Part shown: piece by piece, positions 1 through 9,057 of the stretch | Layout: each line of letters opens with the position of its first letter | Position numbering within the stretch: position 1 is the stretch's first letter | NCBI RefSeq assembly: GCF_006542765.1 | Contig: NZ_SKCD01000030.1 | Span: 1 to 59,206, forward strand | Length of the DNA: 59,206 bases | Source: Paenibacillus luteus | GTDB taxonomy: Bacteria > Bacillota > Bacilli > Paenibacillales > Paenibacillaceae | Direction of reading: 5' to 3' | The notes under the pieces: generated by a model | Seen by the model: the letters and a program-made list of their open reading frames with translations, nothing else | What the model was told of the DNA's origin: nothing | Databases searched by the model: none | Program-made: the position numbers and the translations under genes

Positions 1-209
1 GATGTTGGATTGAACATTCAACGTGATGTACATACTCATCTCTCCCTTGAGACCAGTATGTTTCATCTCGTCAAAGTTGTACATTATTATTCAAGCACTT
101 CTGTACATGTTTAGATTAGCATTTACAATTTTATCCATTTTCTCTAAAACGCCTGGGATGTAAGCATCAAGCGTCACCACCTTCAAATCGAGCAAACGTA
201 GCCGAAAAC
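1..209. other. Unassigned left edge
   Basis: No gene can be assigned here. A minus-strand open frame of about 43 codons runs from about 222 down to a stop at 91-93, but it has no start codon and I do not recognise its product. The terminator just downstream on the plus strand suggests that a transcript enters from beyond the window edge. Confidence 0.3.
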
Positions 210-243
210 CCTCCTCAAAAGACTTTCAGAGGAGGATTTTTTT
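210..243 (+). terminator. Intrinsic terminator
   Basis: Seven perfect base pairs, CCTCCTC at 210-216 with GAGGAGG at 229-235, enclose a 12-nt loop. An uninterrupted T run follows at 237-243. It would end a plus-strand transcript arriving from outside the window and separates it from the IS66 remnant and the ABC transporter operon. Confidence 0.7.
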
Positions 244-252
244 ATGGATTGA

Positions 253-444
253 GAAGCTCGTGTCGAGACATTCCGTGCAAGTGACGAGCTGCCGATGCAT
301 TTGTGCAAAGCCAATCATTTCGACCGACGCCATCTTTACGTTTGGTTGAAGAAGCAGGCTCTGTTTTCTCCCAATAATCAGGCGATCTTCATTCCTGTTC
401 AGGTGACTCCTGAGCATCCCCGCCCAATGGGGGGCATGTCATGA
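253..444 (+). pseudogene. IS66-family TnpA remnant
   Basis: Reading from 253 gives about 63 codons ending in TGA at 442-444, with the pattern RVETFRAS, then LCKANHFDRRHLYVWLKK, then an IFIPVQV segment. This resembles the small IS66 accessory protein TnpA (OrfA), whose helix-turn-helix region has the same CK.N....R.LY.W.K layout. There is no usable start, and no recognisable TnpB or TnpC follows, so this is a decayed relic. It lies directly after a terminator and upstream of the transporter promoter. The family call is from remembered motifs. Confidence 0.5.
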
Positions 445-621
445 GTCAGAAGTATGTGGACAGCAAACCATTCTGGGTTTTGCGTATTGCAGCTGATGAA
501 GGGAAATCTTCACTTTCTTTTCTTTGAGAGGCTGGGTGAAATTATCTCGGTGGGCTCGACCATGGCCGCAATTAAAGGAATTCCATTGTATAAGTAAAAA
601 AATGAATCTTAAAAGTAAAAG

Positions 622-693
622 AAGTGCAAAAAAACTTGAGGGAGGGAATAGACATTTGGGTAGGTAGTAAAGAAAGGTACATGAGTCGTAAAA
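622..693 (+). promoter_or_regulatory. Putative YesN-type operator, copy 1
   Basis: An AAGTGCAA box lies at 622-629 and a 27-nt element at 667-693 (GTAAAGAAAGG, two variable bases, CATGAG, two variable bases, GTAAAA). A second copy occurs upstream of the glycoside hydrolase gene at 9058-9128. The 27-nt elements agree at 23 positions, and the box-to-element distance is 45 nt here and 44 nt there. The element ends 82 nt before the lipoprotein start. Shared control by the AraC-type regulator encoded at 6060-7661 is inferred. Confidence 0.55.
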
Positions 694-775
694 TGCGTTA
701 ATTTCAAGAGCCTCCCGTATAGCCTACTATTGTAGATGAAAGAGAACGCAAACAGTTTAGGGAGGTTTTTACAGG

Positions 776-2092
776 ATGAAGAACAAAGTTTTGCTGTTGA
801 TGCTTGTATTCGTACTTAGTTTAACTGCTTTAACAGCGTGTGCGGGAAATAAGAATACGTCTCCCGCAAACAATGAGAACAAACAGACAGAAGCTCCAAA
901 GCAGACAGGAAAAGATAGTGATACGAGCAATAACAAAGGTGATGTAACGCTAAGATATGCCGTTTGGGATTCCAATCAGGCGAAGGGCCTTCGCGTAATG
1001 GCTGATGAGTTCGAAGCTGCAAATCCGGGTATCAAAATTAATATTGAAGTCATTGGCTGGTCCGATTATTGGACAATGTTGGAGGCAGGTGCAACAGGTG
1101 GCTCCTTGCCAGACGTATTCTGGATGCATTCCAACGAAATTTATCGTTATGCCTCGAATGGGATGCTGATGAATTTGAACGACCAAATCGGCTCCAGCTC
1201 GAAGGTGGATCTGTCTAAGTTTCCTCAAGGAATTGTACAGATTTACAATTTCGAGGATAAGCAATATGGCGTGCCAAAGGATTTCGACACCATTGGCCTT
1301 TGGTACAACAAAACCTTGTTCGATGCGGCTAAGTTGAGTTATCCGGATGAGACTTGGACATGGGACGATTTGTACAATGCTGCCAAGGCGCTGACGAAGG
1401 ATGGCGTATATGGTATGCTGGCACCGCTTCATAATCAAGAGGGTTACTACAACTTCGTATATCAAAATGGCGGAACCATCATCACAGATGACAAAAAATC
1501 TGGTTACGACGATCCGAAAACCATTGAGGCGTTGGAGTACTATGTGAAATTTGTCCGTGATGGTCTGTCTCCAGAAGTTTATGCTGATTCAGAGCGTGCG
1601 GAAGCCTTGCAAAATGGGGTTGTAGCTATGGGGCTGTTCGGTTCATGGAACCTGGCGGGCTTTACAGCAAATGAATTCCTTGCGAAAAACTTTGATGTAG
1701 CTGTACTTCCGAAACAAGCGAAGCAAGCTTCTATTTATAACGGCTTAGCTCATTCCATTGCTCACAATACGGAGCATCCGGAGGAAGCTTGGAAGTTTGT
1801 TGAATACCTGGGCTCAAAGGAAGGACAAGATAAACAAGCGCAATTGGGAGTCGCTATTTCAGCTTATGAAGGCGCAGCAGATTTGTGGGTTTCTTCCAAC
1901 ACAACATTTAACGTAAAAGCATTTGTTGATATGGTGAAATATGGTGTTATTCGTCCTTATTCCAACACAACAATTGTTTGGGAGGACAAAGCATACGAAG
2001 CATTAAAATCGGCATTTGGCGGTAAAGAATCGGTTGAGGCGGCAGCTAAAAAAGCGGCTGCTGCGATGAATCAGTCTCTTGAAGCTGAGTAA
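776..2092 (+). CDS. Sugar ABC transporter substrate-binding lipoprotein
   Basis: A 438-residue extracellular solute-binding protein, family 1 (MalE/UgpB type), which would capture an oligosaccharide outside the membrane for the two permeases encoded next. A lipoprotein signal peptide ends at LTAC, with Cys22 as the lipidation site, followed by a Ser/Thr/Asn/Lys-rich linker to about residue 50. The mature part has the typical features: an early strand VTLRYAVWD, a GVPKDFDT segment, and helical C-terminal repeats. AGGGAGG precedes the ATG at good distance. No ATPase gene lies in the operon, so a shared MsmX-type ATPase elsewhere is likely. The substrate cannot be read from sequence, although the neighbouring secreted hydrolase suggests a plant polysaccharide product. 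Confidence 0.92.
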   Translation: MKNKVLLLMLVFVLSLTALTACAGNKNTSPANNENKQTEAPKQTGKDSDTSNNKGDVTLRYAVWDSNQAKGLRVMADEFEAANPGIKINIEVIGWSDYWTMLEAGATGGSLPDVFWMHSNEIYRYASNGMLMNLNDQIGSSSKVDLSKFPQGIVQIYNFEDKQYGVPKDFDTIGLWYNKTLFDAAKLSYPDETWTWDDLYNAAKALTKDGVYGMLAPLHNQEGYYNFVYQNGGTIITDDKKSGYDDPKTIEALEYYVKFVRDGLSPEVYADSERAEALQNGVVAMGLFGSWNLAGFTANEFLAKNFDVAVLPKQAKQASIYNGLAHSIAHNTEHPEEAWKFVEYLGSKEGQDKQAQLGVAISAYEGAADLWVSSNTTFNVKAFVDMVKYGVIRPYSNTTIVWEDKAYEALKSAFGGKESVEAAAKKAAAAMNQSLEAE

Positions 2093-2132
2093 GCACGGTA
2101 TTCCGGTGCGGTAGCTCCGACTCAAAGAATCC

Positions 2133-2166
2133 AAATGACGGTAACCATACACGGTTACCGTCATTT
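2133..2166 (+). promoter_or_regulatory. Intercistronic stem-loop
   Basis: A perfect 14-bp inverted repeat (2133-2146 with 2153-2166) with loop ATACAC lies between the binding-protein gene and the first permease. No T run follows, so it is more likely an mRNA-stabilising or processing hairpin than a full terminator. Such hairpins commonly let binding protein accumulate above the permeases. An upstream in-frame ATG at 2135 lies inside this stem, which argues against its use as the permease start. Confidence 0.7.
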
Positions 2167-2182
2167 AGTAGGAGAGTTTAGG

Positions 2183-3100
2183 ATGAATAATATAATAAGC
2201 ACTCGAAAAAAAGTGTCGAAGAGCAAGCTTAACATGTGGTTATGGGGTTGGTTCATGGTCGCACCCACGATGATAGGTTTGATTTTTCTAAATATCATTC
2301 CGATTTTCCAAACCATTTATTTGAGCTTGTTTAAAAGCGGAGATTTTGGCAGAGGCAACATATTTGTCGGCTTCGATAATTATATCCGAATGTTCGGGGA
2401 TGCGCAGGTCTGGCATGCTGTCGCAAATACCCTTCTTTATACGCTGCTTGTTGTTCCATTCAGTGTTGTATTTTCCATTATCATCGCAGTTTTGCTTAAC
2501 GGGAAAATTAAGGGCAAATCTTTCTTTCGGACGATCTATTTCATTCCCATGATGGCAGCGCCAGCAGCTGTAACTATGGTATGGAGATGGTTATATAATC
2601 CTCAGTTTGGATTAATAAACTATGTCCTTAATCGATTAGGGCTTGATTCTGTAAAGTGGACGACCGATCCCCAAGTTGCATTGATCGCCATTTCGATCAT
2701 TGGGATTTGGAGTATTGTGGGGTACAATATGGTGCTGCTGCTGGCGAGCCTGAAGGAAATCCCGCGGGATTACTATGAAGCTTCAGAAATTGACGGAGCT
2801 AGTAAGATGCAACAATTTTTTGTCGTTACCTTACCGCTTCTGACGCCAACGCTATTCTTCGTAAGTGTGACAACAATTATACAGTCCATGCAGGTGTTTG
2901 ACGTTATCTATATGATGATAGATGTAGCAAATCCTGCCTATGAGAATACGGTATCTCTTGTATACTTGTTCTATAATAATTCTTTTAAATATATGGATAA
3001 AGGCTATGGCTCCTCCATTGTTGTGCTTTTACTTGTTATTATTATGATCATTACGTATATTCAACTCAAAGCAGAGAAAAAATGGGTCAATTACATGTAG
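2183..3100 (+). CDS. Sugar ABC transporter permease (MalF/UgpA type)
   Basis: About 305 residues with six predicted membrane segments. It forms half of the transmembrane channel of a CUT1-family carbohydrate importer. The cytoplasmic EAA loop is visible as the segment around YYEASEIDGASKMQQF, followed by a conserved PLL.P. I chose the ATG at 2183 because GGAGAG lies 7 nt upstream; an in-frame ATG at 2135 falls inside the hairpin and adds a non-conserved leader. The next permease starts 13 nt after this stop. Highest similarity is expected to UgpA, LacF or YesP-like permeases. Confidence 0.9.
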   Translation: MNNIISTRKKVSKSKLNMWLWGWFMVAPTMIGLIFLNIIPIFQTIYLSLFKSGDFGRGNIFVGFDNYIRMFGDAQVWHAVANTLLYTLLVVPFSVVFSIIIAVLLNGKIKGKSFFRTIYFIPMMAAPAAVTMVWRWLYNPQFGLINYVLNRLGLDSVKWTTDPQVALIAISIIGIWSIVGYNMVLLLASLKEIPRDYYEASEIDGASKMQQFFVVTLPLLTPTLFFVSVTTIIQSMQVFDVIYMMIDVANPAYENTVSLVYLFYNNSFKYMDKGYGSSIVVLLLVIIMIITYIQLKAEKKWVNYM

Positions 3101-3113
3101 GAGGTATCATTTA

Positions 3114-3944
3114 ATGGGAAAGGTTGGGAAATTCGCTAAAGTATTAGCCTATACTTTTTTGACAGTTGGTGCTTGTTTGATGATCTTGCCATTTCTTTGG
3201 ATGTTGCTCACATCATTCAAGACAGTTGCGGAGTCCACATCGATGAATCCCTTTGTGTTTTTCCCCAACACAGTGAAATGGATAAATTATTTGGAAGTCA
3301 TTGAGAAAAATAACTTTGTTGCCTTCTACTATAATACATTTGCGATGATATTGTTTCGTGTGATTTGCTCGCTACTCTTTAGCGCGATGGCTGCATACGC
3401 GTTTGCTAGACTGCAATTTCCAGGAAGAAACTTCCTGTTTGGCATCGTTTTGTTTCAAATGATGGTGCCAACTCAAATTTTCATTATTCCTCAGTATCTA
3501 ATGGTAGACGCGCTAGGCATGCGCAATACGATCTTTGCACTGGTATTCCCGGGAATAGTGAGTGCATTCGGAACCTTCCTGCTGCGGCAATTTTTCCTTA
3601 ATCTGCCGAAAGAGCTGGAAGAGGCTGCGAAGCTGGACGGATGCAATATTGGTCAAACCTTCGTTCGCATTATGCTTCCATTAACCAGGTCAGGCTTGAT
3701 CGCTTTAGGAATCTTTACTTCTTTGTTTGCTTTCAAGGATATGATGTGGCCGCTAATTATTAATACAAGCACGGAATCGGCGACACTTTCGTCGGCACTG
3801 GCGAAGATCCAGAGCGCTATCTCTGTGCATTATCCTGAGTTGATGGCTGCCTCCGTTTTGGCAATTTGGCCGATGCTTCTGATCTTTATGGTGTTTCAGA
3901 AGCAATTTGTGGAGGGAATTTCAACATCAGGAGGCAAGCTGTAA
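3114..3944 (+). CDS. Sugar ABC transporter permease (MalG/UgpE type)
   Basis: A 276-residue polytopic membrane protein, the second permease of the CUT1 importer. It begins with a membrane helix of the usual FLTVGACLMILPFLWML kind followed by the LTSFK motif typical of MalG-type subunits. The EAA loop is seen as LEEAAKLDGCN, where the coupling helix would contact the ATPase. AGGAGGT lies upstream of the ATG, and the short gap from the first permease implies a polycistronic message. The operon then ends at a long hairpin. Confidence 0.9.
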   Translation: MGKVGKFAKVLAYTFLTVGACLMILPFLWMLLTSFKTVAESTSMNPFVFFPNTVKWINYLEVIEKNNFVAFYYNTFAMILFRVICSLLFSAMAAYAFARLQFPGRNFLFGIVLFQMMVPTQIFIIPQYLMVDALGMRNTIFALVFPGIVSAFGTFLLRQFFLNLPKELEEAAKLDGCNIGQTFVRIMLPLTRSGLIALGIFTSLFAFKDMMWPLIINTSTESATLSSALAKIQSAISVHYPELMAASVLAIWPMLLIFMVFQKQFVEGISTSGGKL

Positions 3945-4000
3945 GCGTTCGTGCGACAGTCTAGCGGATTACATCCGATACCAAGGCCAAGCGTATCGTT

Positions 4001-4049
4001 GCAATAAGGAGCAGAGATGGGGGCTGTCCCTCGCTCTGCTCTTTATTGC
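4001..4049 (+). terminator. Long hairpin after transporter genes
   Basis: Arms 4001-4016 and 4034-4049 form a 16-bp stem with one G-U pair, and the loop contains a short GGG/CCC inner stem. The downstream U tract is weak, so partial read-through into the kinase gene is possible. The rest of the gap to the kinase contains a TTGACT sequence near 4098 that may belong to a separate promoter; I could not fix a matching -10 box. Confidence 0.6.
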
Positions 4050-4239
4050 TAAATACCATAGAAAAAAATAATAGTAGCCATGAACGGTTGTTTGCTATTG
4101 ACTCTGTGATCTTTGGTAGAATGGTATTAATATCTATCTTTTTAAAAAAATATAAGAATCTATAAGTTTGTTCGCATATAAAGAGCTTATAGTTCTCCGT
4201 CAACGCTTAACCCATATTAATGAGATGGAATGAGATGAA

Positions 4240-6039
4240 GTGATGAATATAAGCAGAATGTTTCAATTTATTAGTATAAATACCAAGCTTATTATCATCT
4301 TCTTATGCTGTATAATTATCCCGCTCCTTACGATGACACTTAATTCGTATTACACCTCCCAGAATCTTCTGGAACGCAAATATTCAGATTTGATGTTGGA
4401 TATTGCGAGCCAATCAACGATTCGTATTGGAGAGTTTCTGAGGGAAGTAGAGAAGCTGTCACTCGTTGCAAGCTATGGGATGAACAGTTATGTATCCGCT
4501 TCATCGCATGAGGCTTACCCCATTCAGGATTATCTCAGAGACAGCGGTGAATTGAACGAAAGTATCGTCTATCGGATGCTGATGAACTACATTTTGTTGA
4601 AGGATCGTCTGTTTTCTATTTATATTTATAATTTGAATGGTGGCAAGGATATTTACATTAGCTCTCATCTTCCCATTGATTATAATTACAGGGCGGTTGA
4701 AGAACAATGGTTTAAGGGGTTTTTGGAATCGGACAGTAAAGTTACAATATTAAGCACAGCAGCAGATTTACAGGTTAGAATGGATAATCACCTTGCGATT
4801 CTTCAAGCACGCAAAATTTTCGATATTCATAATGGCAAGCTTATTGGAGTAATGGTGACCAGTATCGATATTGATTTTATCAATATTGTGAATGATCTTC
4901 TGCAAGAAGGCTTGCGTTCGAGATTTGCTATCGTGGATGAAAATAATAATATTATTTATCATGCGGATACGTCTCTAATCGGGCAGCCTTTTTCTAATTA
5001 TTTTTCCCCTACAGATTTAAGCAGTCAACTGGATGCCCAGGGGGCAGGTGTCGTTCGTTCGGATGATACGGACTATATCGTTGCGAAAAGCTCCTTTCAG
5101 GAACTCCCGTGGACGACCTATTTCTATTTGCCGCTAAATGAGGTTTCTGCCGAGGGCGATATTTTAGAACAAAATTTAATTATTCTTGCATCCTTAATGC
5201 TAGTCTTCTCGGTCATTATCTCCTTTTATTCTTCCAGTGTCATTACAAGACCTCTTAAGAGCCTAATGCGCAATATGACATCGGTAGAATTGGGTCAATT
5301 TGATCATTTGCCTACTATCCGCTCACGCGATGAAATTGGGCTTCTTTCCAATCGATTTAAACAAATGACTAGTGAGCTGAAGCGACTGGTAGAACGTATT
5401 CATCATGAAGAGGGGGAGAAAGCTGCCGCCGAAATACAAGCCCTGCAGTCGCAGATTAATCCTCACTTTCTATATAATACTCTGGGTTCAATTAAGTGGA
5501 TTGCATCTATGCAGCAAGCAGACAAGATCGTTGATATGACGGAGGCGCTTATTTCTCTGTTGCGATATGCGGCTAGGCATGAAAGCTCGATGGTGAGCAT
5601 ACGTGATGAAATGGACAATATCAGCAACTATATGACAATTCAAAATGTGCGCTATTATAATCGTATTCAGATGATATGGGAAGTGGAGGATGCCTTACTT
5701 GATCATTACGTGCCCAAGCTAACATTACAGCCAATAATTGAAAACGCTATTTTTCATGGTATTGCCGATTCTGAGGAGGACGGTACAATTATCGTTCACA
5801 TTTGTAAAGAAGATCGCAAAATCAAGATTCATATTGGAGACAATGGAATTGGCATGGATTTGGAAACCATGAGTTCGTTGGAACAAGCCTTATCCGCTCG
5901 CCATTCGCAAAAATATGGAATTGGAGTGCAAAATGTGCATCGACGCATTCAGCTTCATTTTGGAGATCAGTATGGTGTGACATTCACTAGTATTCAAGGT
6001 AACGGGACGACGTTTACCATTACAATTCCAGGCGATTAG
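4240..6039 (+). CDS. YesM-like sensor histidine kinase
   Basis: A membrane-bound kinase of about 599 residues that should sense an extracellular sugar signal and phosphorylate the regulator encoded downstream. Order: membrane helix at about 13-35, a double-Cache-like extracellular domain to about 305, second membrane helix (LIILASLMLVFSVIIS), HAMP region with RPL..L, then the His_kinase family domain with NPHFLYN (His409 counting from the GTG) and an HATPase domain with IIENAIFHG and DNGIGM. The start is uncertain: GTG at 4240 or ATG at 4243, with a poor ribosome site. The regulator gene follows after 20 nt. This family partners with AraC-type YesN regulators in carbohydrate loci. Confidence 0.92.
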   Translation: MMNISRMFQFISINTKLIIIFLCCIIIPLLTMTLNSYYTSQNLLERKYSDLMLDIASQSTIRIGEFLREVEKLSLVASYGMNSYVSASSHEAYPIQDYLRDSGELNESIVYRMLMNYILLKDRLFSIYIYNLNGGKDIYISSHLPIDYNYRAVEEQWFKGFLESDSKVTILSTAADLQVRMDNHLAILQARKIFDIHNGKLIGVMVTSIDIDFINIVNDLLQEGLRSRFAIVDENNNIIYHADTSLIGQPFSNYFSPTDLSSQLDAQGAGVVRSDDTDYIVAKSSFQELPWTTYFYLPLNEVSAEGDILEQNLIILASLMLVFSVIISFYSSSVITRPLKSLMRNMTSVELGQFDHLPTIRSRDEIGLLSNRFKQMTSELKRLVERIHHEEGEKAAAEIQALQSQINPHFLYNTLGSIKWIASMQQADKIVDMTEALISLLRYAARHESSMVSIRDEMDNISNYMTIQNVRYYNRIQMIWEVEDALLDHYVPKLTLQPIIENAIFHGIADSEEDGTIIVHICKEDRKIKIHIGDNGIGMDLETMSSLEQALSARHSQKYGIGVQNVHRRIQLHFGDQYGVTFTSIQGNGTTFTITIPGD

Positions 6040-6059
6040 GATTGGAGGGAGTACAGGCC

Positions 6060-7661
6060 ATGTTAAAACTGATTATTGTTGATGATGAGCTTCTTATGCG
6101 AATTGGACTTCGATCATTGATTCATTGGGAGGAGCATGGTTTTCAAATTGTGGGAGAGGCTTCGAATGGCAAAGAGGCATTGGAGATTGCCGCCAAGGCA
6201 TCGCCTGACCTTATCATTACAGATGTCAGAATGCCCACCATGGATGGCTTGGAATTGATAAGGGAAACAAGTAAATTTTTGAAAAATTGCAAATATGTTA
6301 TTTTAAGCAATTTTGATGAGTTTCGCTATGTTAAAGAGGCGATGCAATTAGGCGCTTCTGATTATTTGATTAAATGTGAGATCAAGCCGGATATATTAGC
6401 TCAGCTATTAAGCCAACTTAGGCAACAGTATTCTCATCTCAAGCAGCATCAATTGTCGCAGTTGCCGGAGGACTACTATAAGCAAAGTCTGACCTATTTG
6501 AAGGAAGTGCTGTTCAAGGAAGCCATCAGTGGGCTAAAGTCGGAGCAGGATATTATCGCCAAGGTCGAGCCTCTAAACATACGTCTGCGTCCTGCAGAGA
6601 TGGTCATAGCAAAAATAAAAATTGAGCATTTTGAAGAGGTTCAGAAAAAATATGTAGAGAAGGACGAGAAGCTGCTGCGATTCTCGATCGTTAATGTGCT
6701 TGAGGAGATCATTCCGAATAAGTGGAGTCGCGAGATTGTCGTTGAAAGCTCGTCGGAGTATTTGGTTATTATGAATACGATACCGGAGGTGGACAAGTCC
6801 CTTCGAGCGGAATTAGATAAGCTTTGTGTCAAAATCATTCGCTCGATAAAGGATTTTGTGAATTTGCGTGTCTCCATTGGAATGAGTACGCCTGTACAAG
6901 GGTATCGCTACATCAAGCTGGCGTATCAGGAAGCATCGCTTGCCTTGCAGCAGAGCTTCTACACGGGTGCTGGGCAGGTGCTGTACTTTGAGGAGATTTC
7001 AAAGCATCCGAATCATACGGGTCCAGGCGTTTCTTTGAGTCGAAATCAAGAGCATGAATACCAAAATATTATTGAGAGTAAAAATGTGAATCGGCTGCAT
7101 GCCTTTATGGAGGATGTTTGGAACTTTGTGCATCGGGAGCAAGCAAGTGCGGAGGAAATTCGAGGCATTTATATTTCCTTGATTGAGACTGTGAATACAT
7201 ATTTATCCATAACGGTGCGATCACGCTTCCTTTCCGACGACAAGTCACTATACGAAACCATTCTCAAGGTCGGAACGTGGGAGGAGATTCACTTTCTCGT
7301 GCTTGATTATGTGCTTGCATTATTTGAAAGCGAGTCCAAAAATAGTGAGCAGCTAACGTATGCAGATATGGCGATTCAAATTATGGATCGGTATTACAAC
7401 ACGGATATCTCCTTACAAAGCGTCGCCAAGCAGATTAATGTCAACCCCTCTTATTTGAGCCGAATATTCAAGCAGGAGACGGGGATGAACTTTGTCAGCT
7501 ATTTAACAGGGATTCGTATCAACAAAGCAAAGCTTTTATTGGAAAATAAACAGTTAAAGGTGTATGAGGTTGCAGAGAAAATCGGGTATCACAATTATTC
7601 ATATTTTAGCCGGATATTCAAAAAGGTAGTAGGCGTAAGTCCGGAGGAGTATCGGGGCTAA
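6060..7661 (+). CDS. YesN-like response regulator, AraC-type
   Basis: A 533-residue cytoplasmic regulator. The N-terminal receiver domain shows IIVDDE, the phospho-acceptor Asp55 in ITDVRMP, and a later conserved Lys (YLIKC). A long middle region follows, and the C-terminus is an AraC-type double helix-turn-helix ending FKKVVGVSPEEYR. The ATG at 6060 is preferred because GGAGGG ends 10 nt upstream; an in-frame TTG at 6042 overlaps that site. The probable targets are the transporter promoter and the hydrolase promoter, which share an element (622-693 and 9058-9128). It is cotranscribed with the kinase. Confidence 0.93.
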   Translation: MLKLIIVDDELLMRIGLRSLIHWEEHGFQIVGEASNGKEALEIAAKASPDLIITDVRMPTMDGLELIRETSKFLKNCKYVILSNFDEFRYVKEAMQLGASDYLIKCEIKPDILAQLLSQLRQQYSHLKQHQLSQLPEDYYKQSLTYLKEVLFKEAISGLKSEQDIIAKVEPLNIRLRPAEMVIAKIKIEHFEEVQKKYVEKDEKLLRFSIVNVLEEIIPNKWSREIVVESSSEYLVIMNTIPEVDKSLRAELDKLCVKIIRSIKDFVNLRVSIGMSTPVQGYRYIKLAYQEASLALQQSFYTGAGQVLYFEEISKHPNHTGPGVSLSRNQEHEYQNIIESKNVNRLHAFMEDVWNFVHREQASAEEIRGIYISLIETVNTYLSITVRSRFLSDDKSLYETILKVGTWEEIHFLVLDYVLALFESESKNSEQLTYADMAIQIMDRYYNTDISLQSVAKQINVNPSYLSRIFKQETGMNFVSYLTGIRINKAKLLLENKQLKVYEVAEKIGYHNYSYFSRIFKKVVGVSPEEYRG

Positions 7662-7718
7662 ACCAGCTTGCTCTACAGCAACAAGCTTATCAGATGGTGG
7701 AGAGAGGAGAAAAAATCT

Positions 7719-8993
7719 TTGAAAAGGTGGGCAATTAACGGGCTCCTTGTTGTAACTATTTGTATATTATCTTCATGTACGCACGAAGGCAATATTGGCT
7801 CTCGCGGCACGATCGCTACCAAGGAGCCTGCTCAGGTGGTTTTGCGTTATTCCAGCTATTTGCTGGATACGGCTCAAGCAGGCAGAACGTATTACAAGGC
7901 GATCGAAGAGTTTGAGCTACTTAATCCAACGATTAAGATCGAAACAGACTTTATTCAGAATGCTTATTATACAGCGGGAATTAAAGCGAGATTGCTAGGC
8001 GGAGAAAAGCTAGATGTATTCGATACTTGGTCGCCAAGCCTGTTTAGAGAGTTTTTGAGACTCGGCGATCATATTTACTTGGACTTGACGAACTCTACAT
8101 TTTTACAGGATTTTCTTCCCTCCTCTCTTGAGCCGGTAACGATCGATGGCAAAATATACGGCGTTCCAGAAGTTATGCACAGTGACGGCTTAATCTATAA
8201 CAAAACCATGTTTGAGGAGCACGGATTAGTAGTGCCACAGACATGGGATGAATTTCTGCTGTTATGCGATACGCTGAAAGCTAAAGGCATCATACCCGTT
8301 GCGCTTGATTCTGAATGGTGGGTTCCGCAATTTATCTTTGGCTCTATACTATCAAGCAACGGTGCGGATTCTGCCTGGACGGCTAAGTTGGAGAGCGGAG
8401 AGACGAAGGTATCGCATCCGATCTTCGTTGATGCCATGATGAAAACGAATCAATTGGTGACGAGTGGTTATGTGCCGGAAAATTGGCTTAGTCTGAAACA
8501 TGAGCAATCGAAGGATTTAGTGGGACAGGGCAAAGCGGCAATGATTGCTGCGGGAACTTGGGACTTGCCAAGTATTATGGAACGTAATTCGGATATTGAC
8601 ATTGGATTTATGATTGTTCCTGGTGATGAGCGGGCGGTTCCTAACATTAATATTGGGACTTATCGCGTCATCAATTCGAATACGGAATATCCAGAGGAAG
8701 CTAAGCTATTCGTAGCATTCATGAATGGCAAAATAAATCAGGAGAAGCTGGCGTTAGGCGCATTGGCAGTTCCATCCGTCAAGGGCTATGAAGTGAATCA
8801 TCCGATTATTGAGAAGATCGCAGAGGTTGTTACTCGGGAGGACGCCATGGTTTTCTGGCCGCATACCGTATCGACGGAAACCTTGCAGGTCAAAATTTTA
8901 GAAGGTGTAAATCAATACTTATTAGGGACAGACCTGGAAGAAGTTCTGGCTATTATTCAGCAAGCCATTGACGATGAGCGAAGTGAATACTAG
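7719..8993 (+). CDS. Second sugar-binding lipoprotein, possible sensor partner
   Basis: A family 1 extracellular solute-binding protein of 424 residues. The TTG at 7719 is chosen because GAGAGGAGA lies just upstream, and it gives a compact lipoprotein signal peptide ending in LSSC, with Cys20 as the lipidation site. The mature part reads VVLRYSSY early and has typical binding-protein segments (GVPEVMHSDG, NGKINQEK). It stands alone after the two-component genes rather than with the permeases. In Geobacillus the AraP/AraS/AraT system uses a sugar-binding lipoprotein with a kinase and regulator as a three-part sensor; the same role is inferred here. It could instead be an alternative binding protein for the same importer. 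Confidence 0.88.
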   Translation: MKRWAINGLLVVTICILSSCTHEGNIGSRGTIATKEPAQVVLRYSSYLLDTAQAGRTYYKAIEEFELLNPTIKIETDFIQNAYYTAGIKARLLGGEKLDVFDTWSPSLFREFLRLGDHIYLDLTNSTFLQDFLPSSLEPVTIDGKIYGVPEVMHSDGLIYNKTMFEEHGLVVPQTWDEFLLLCDTLKAKGIIPVALDSEWWVPQFIFGSILSSNGADSAWTAKLESGETKVSHPIFVDAMMKTNQLVTSGYVPENWLSLKHEQSKDLVGQGKAAMIAAGTWDLPSIMERNSDIDIGFMIVPGDERAVPNINIGTYRVINSNTEYPEEAKLFVAFMNGKINQEKLALGALAVPSVKGYEVNHPIIEKIAEVVTREDAMVFWPHTVSTETLQVKILEGVNQYLLGTDLEEVLAIIQQAIDDERSEY

Positions 8994-9057
8994 TATTTGA
9001 TAGTCTCCTAAGGCTGCCAATTCGTTATGGTCAAAAAAAGATAGAAACAAATAAAAA

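Noticed and set aside
226..417. Minus-strand 63-codon frame near the left edge
   Set aside because: It is antisense to the IS66 TnpA remnant, which makes better protein sense on the plus strand.
2135..2182. Longer start for the first permease
   Set aside because: The upstream ATG lies in a 14-bp perfect hairpin; ATG 2183 has a proper ribosome site.
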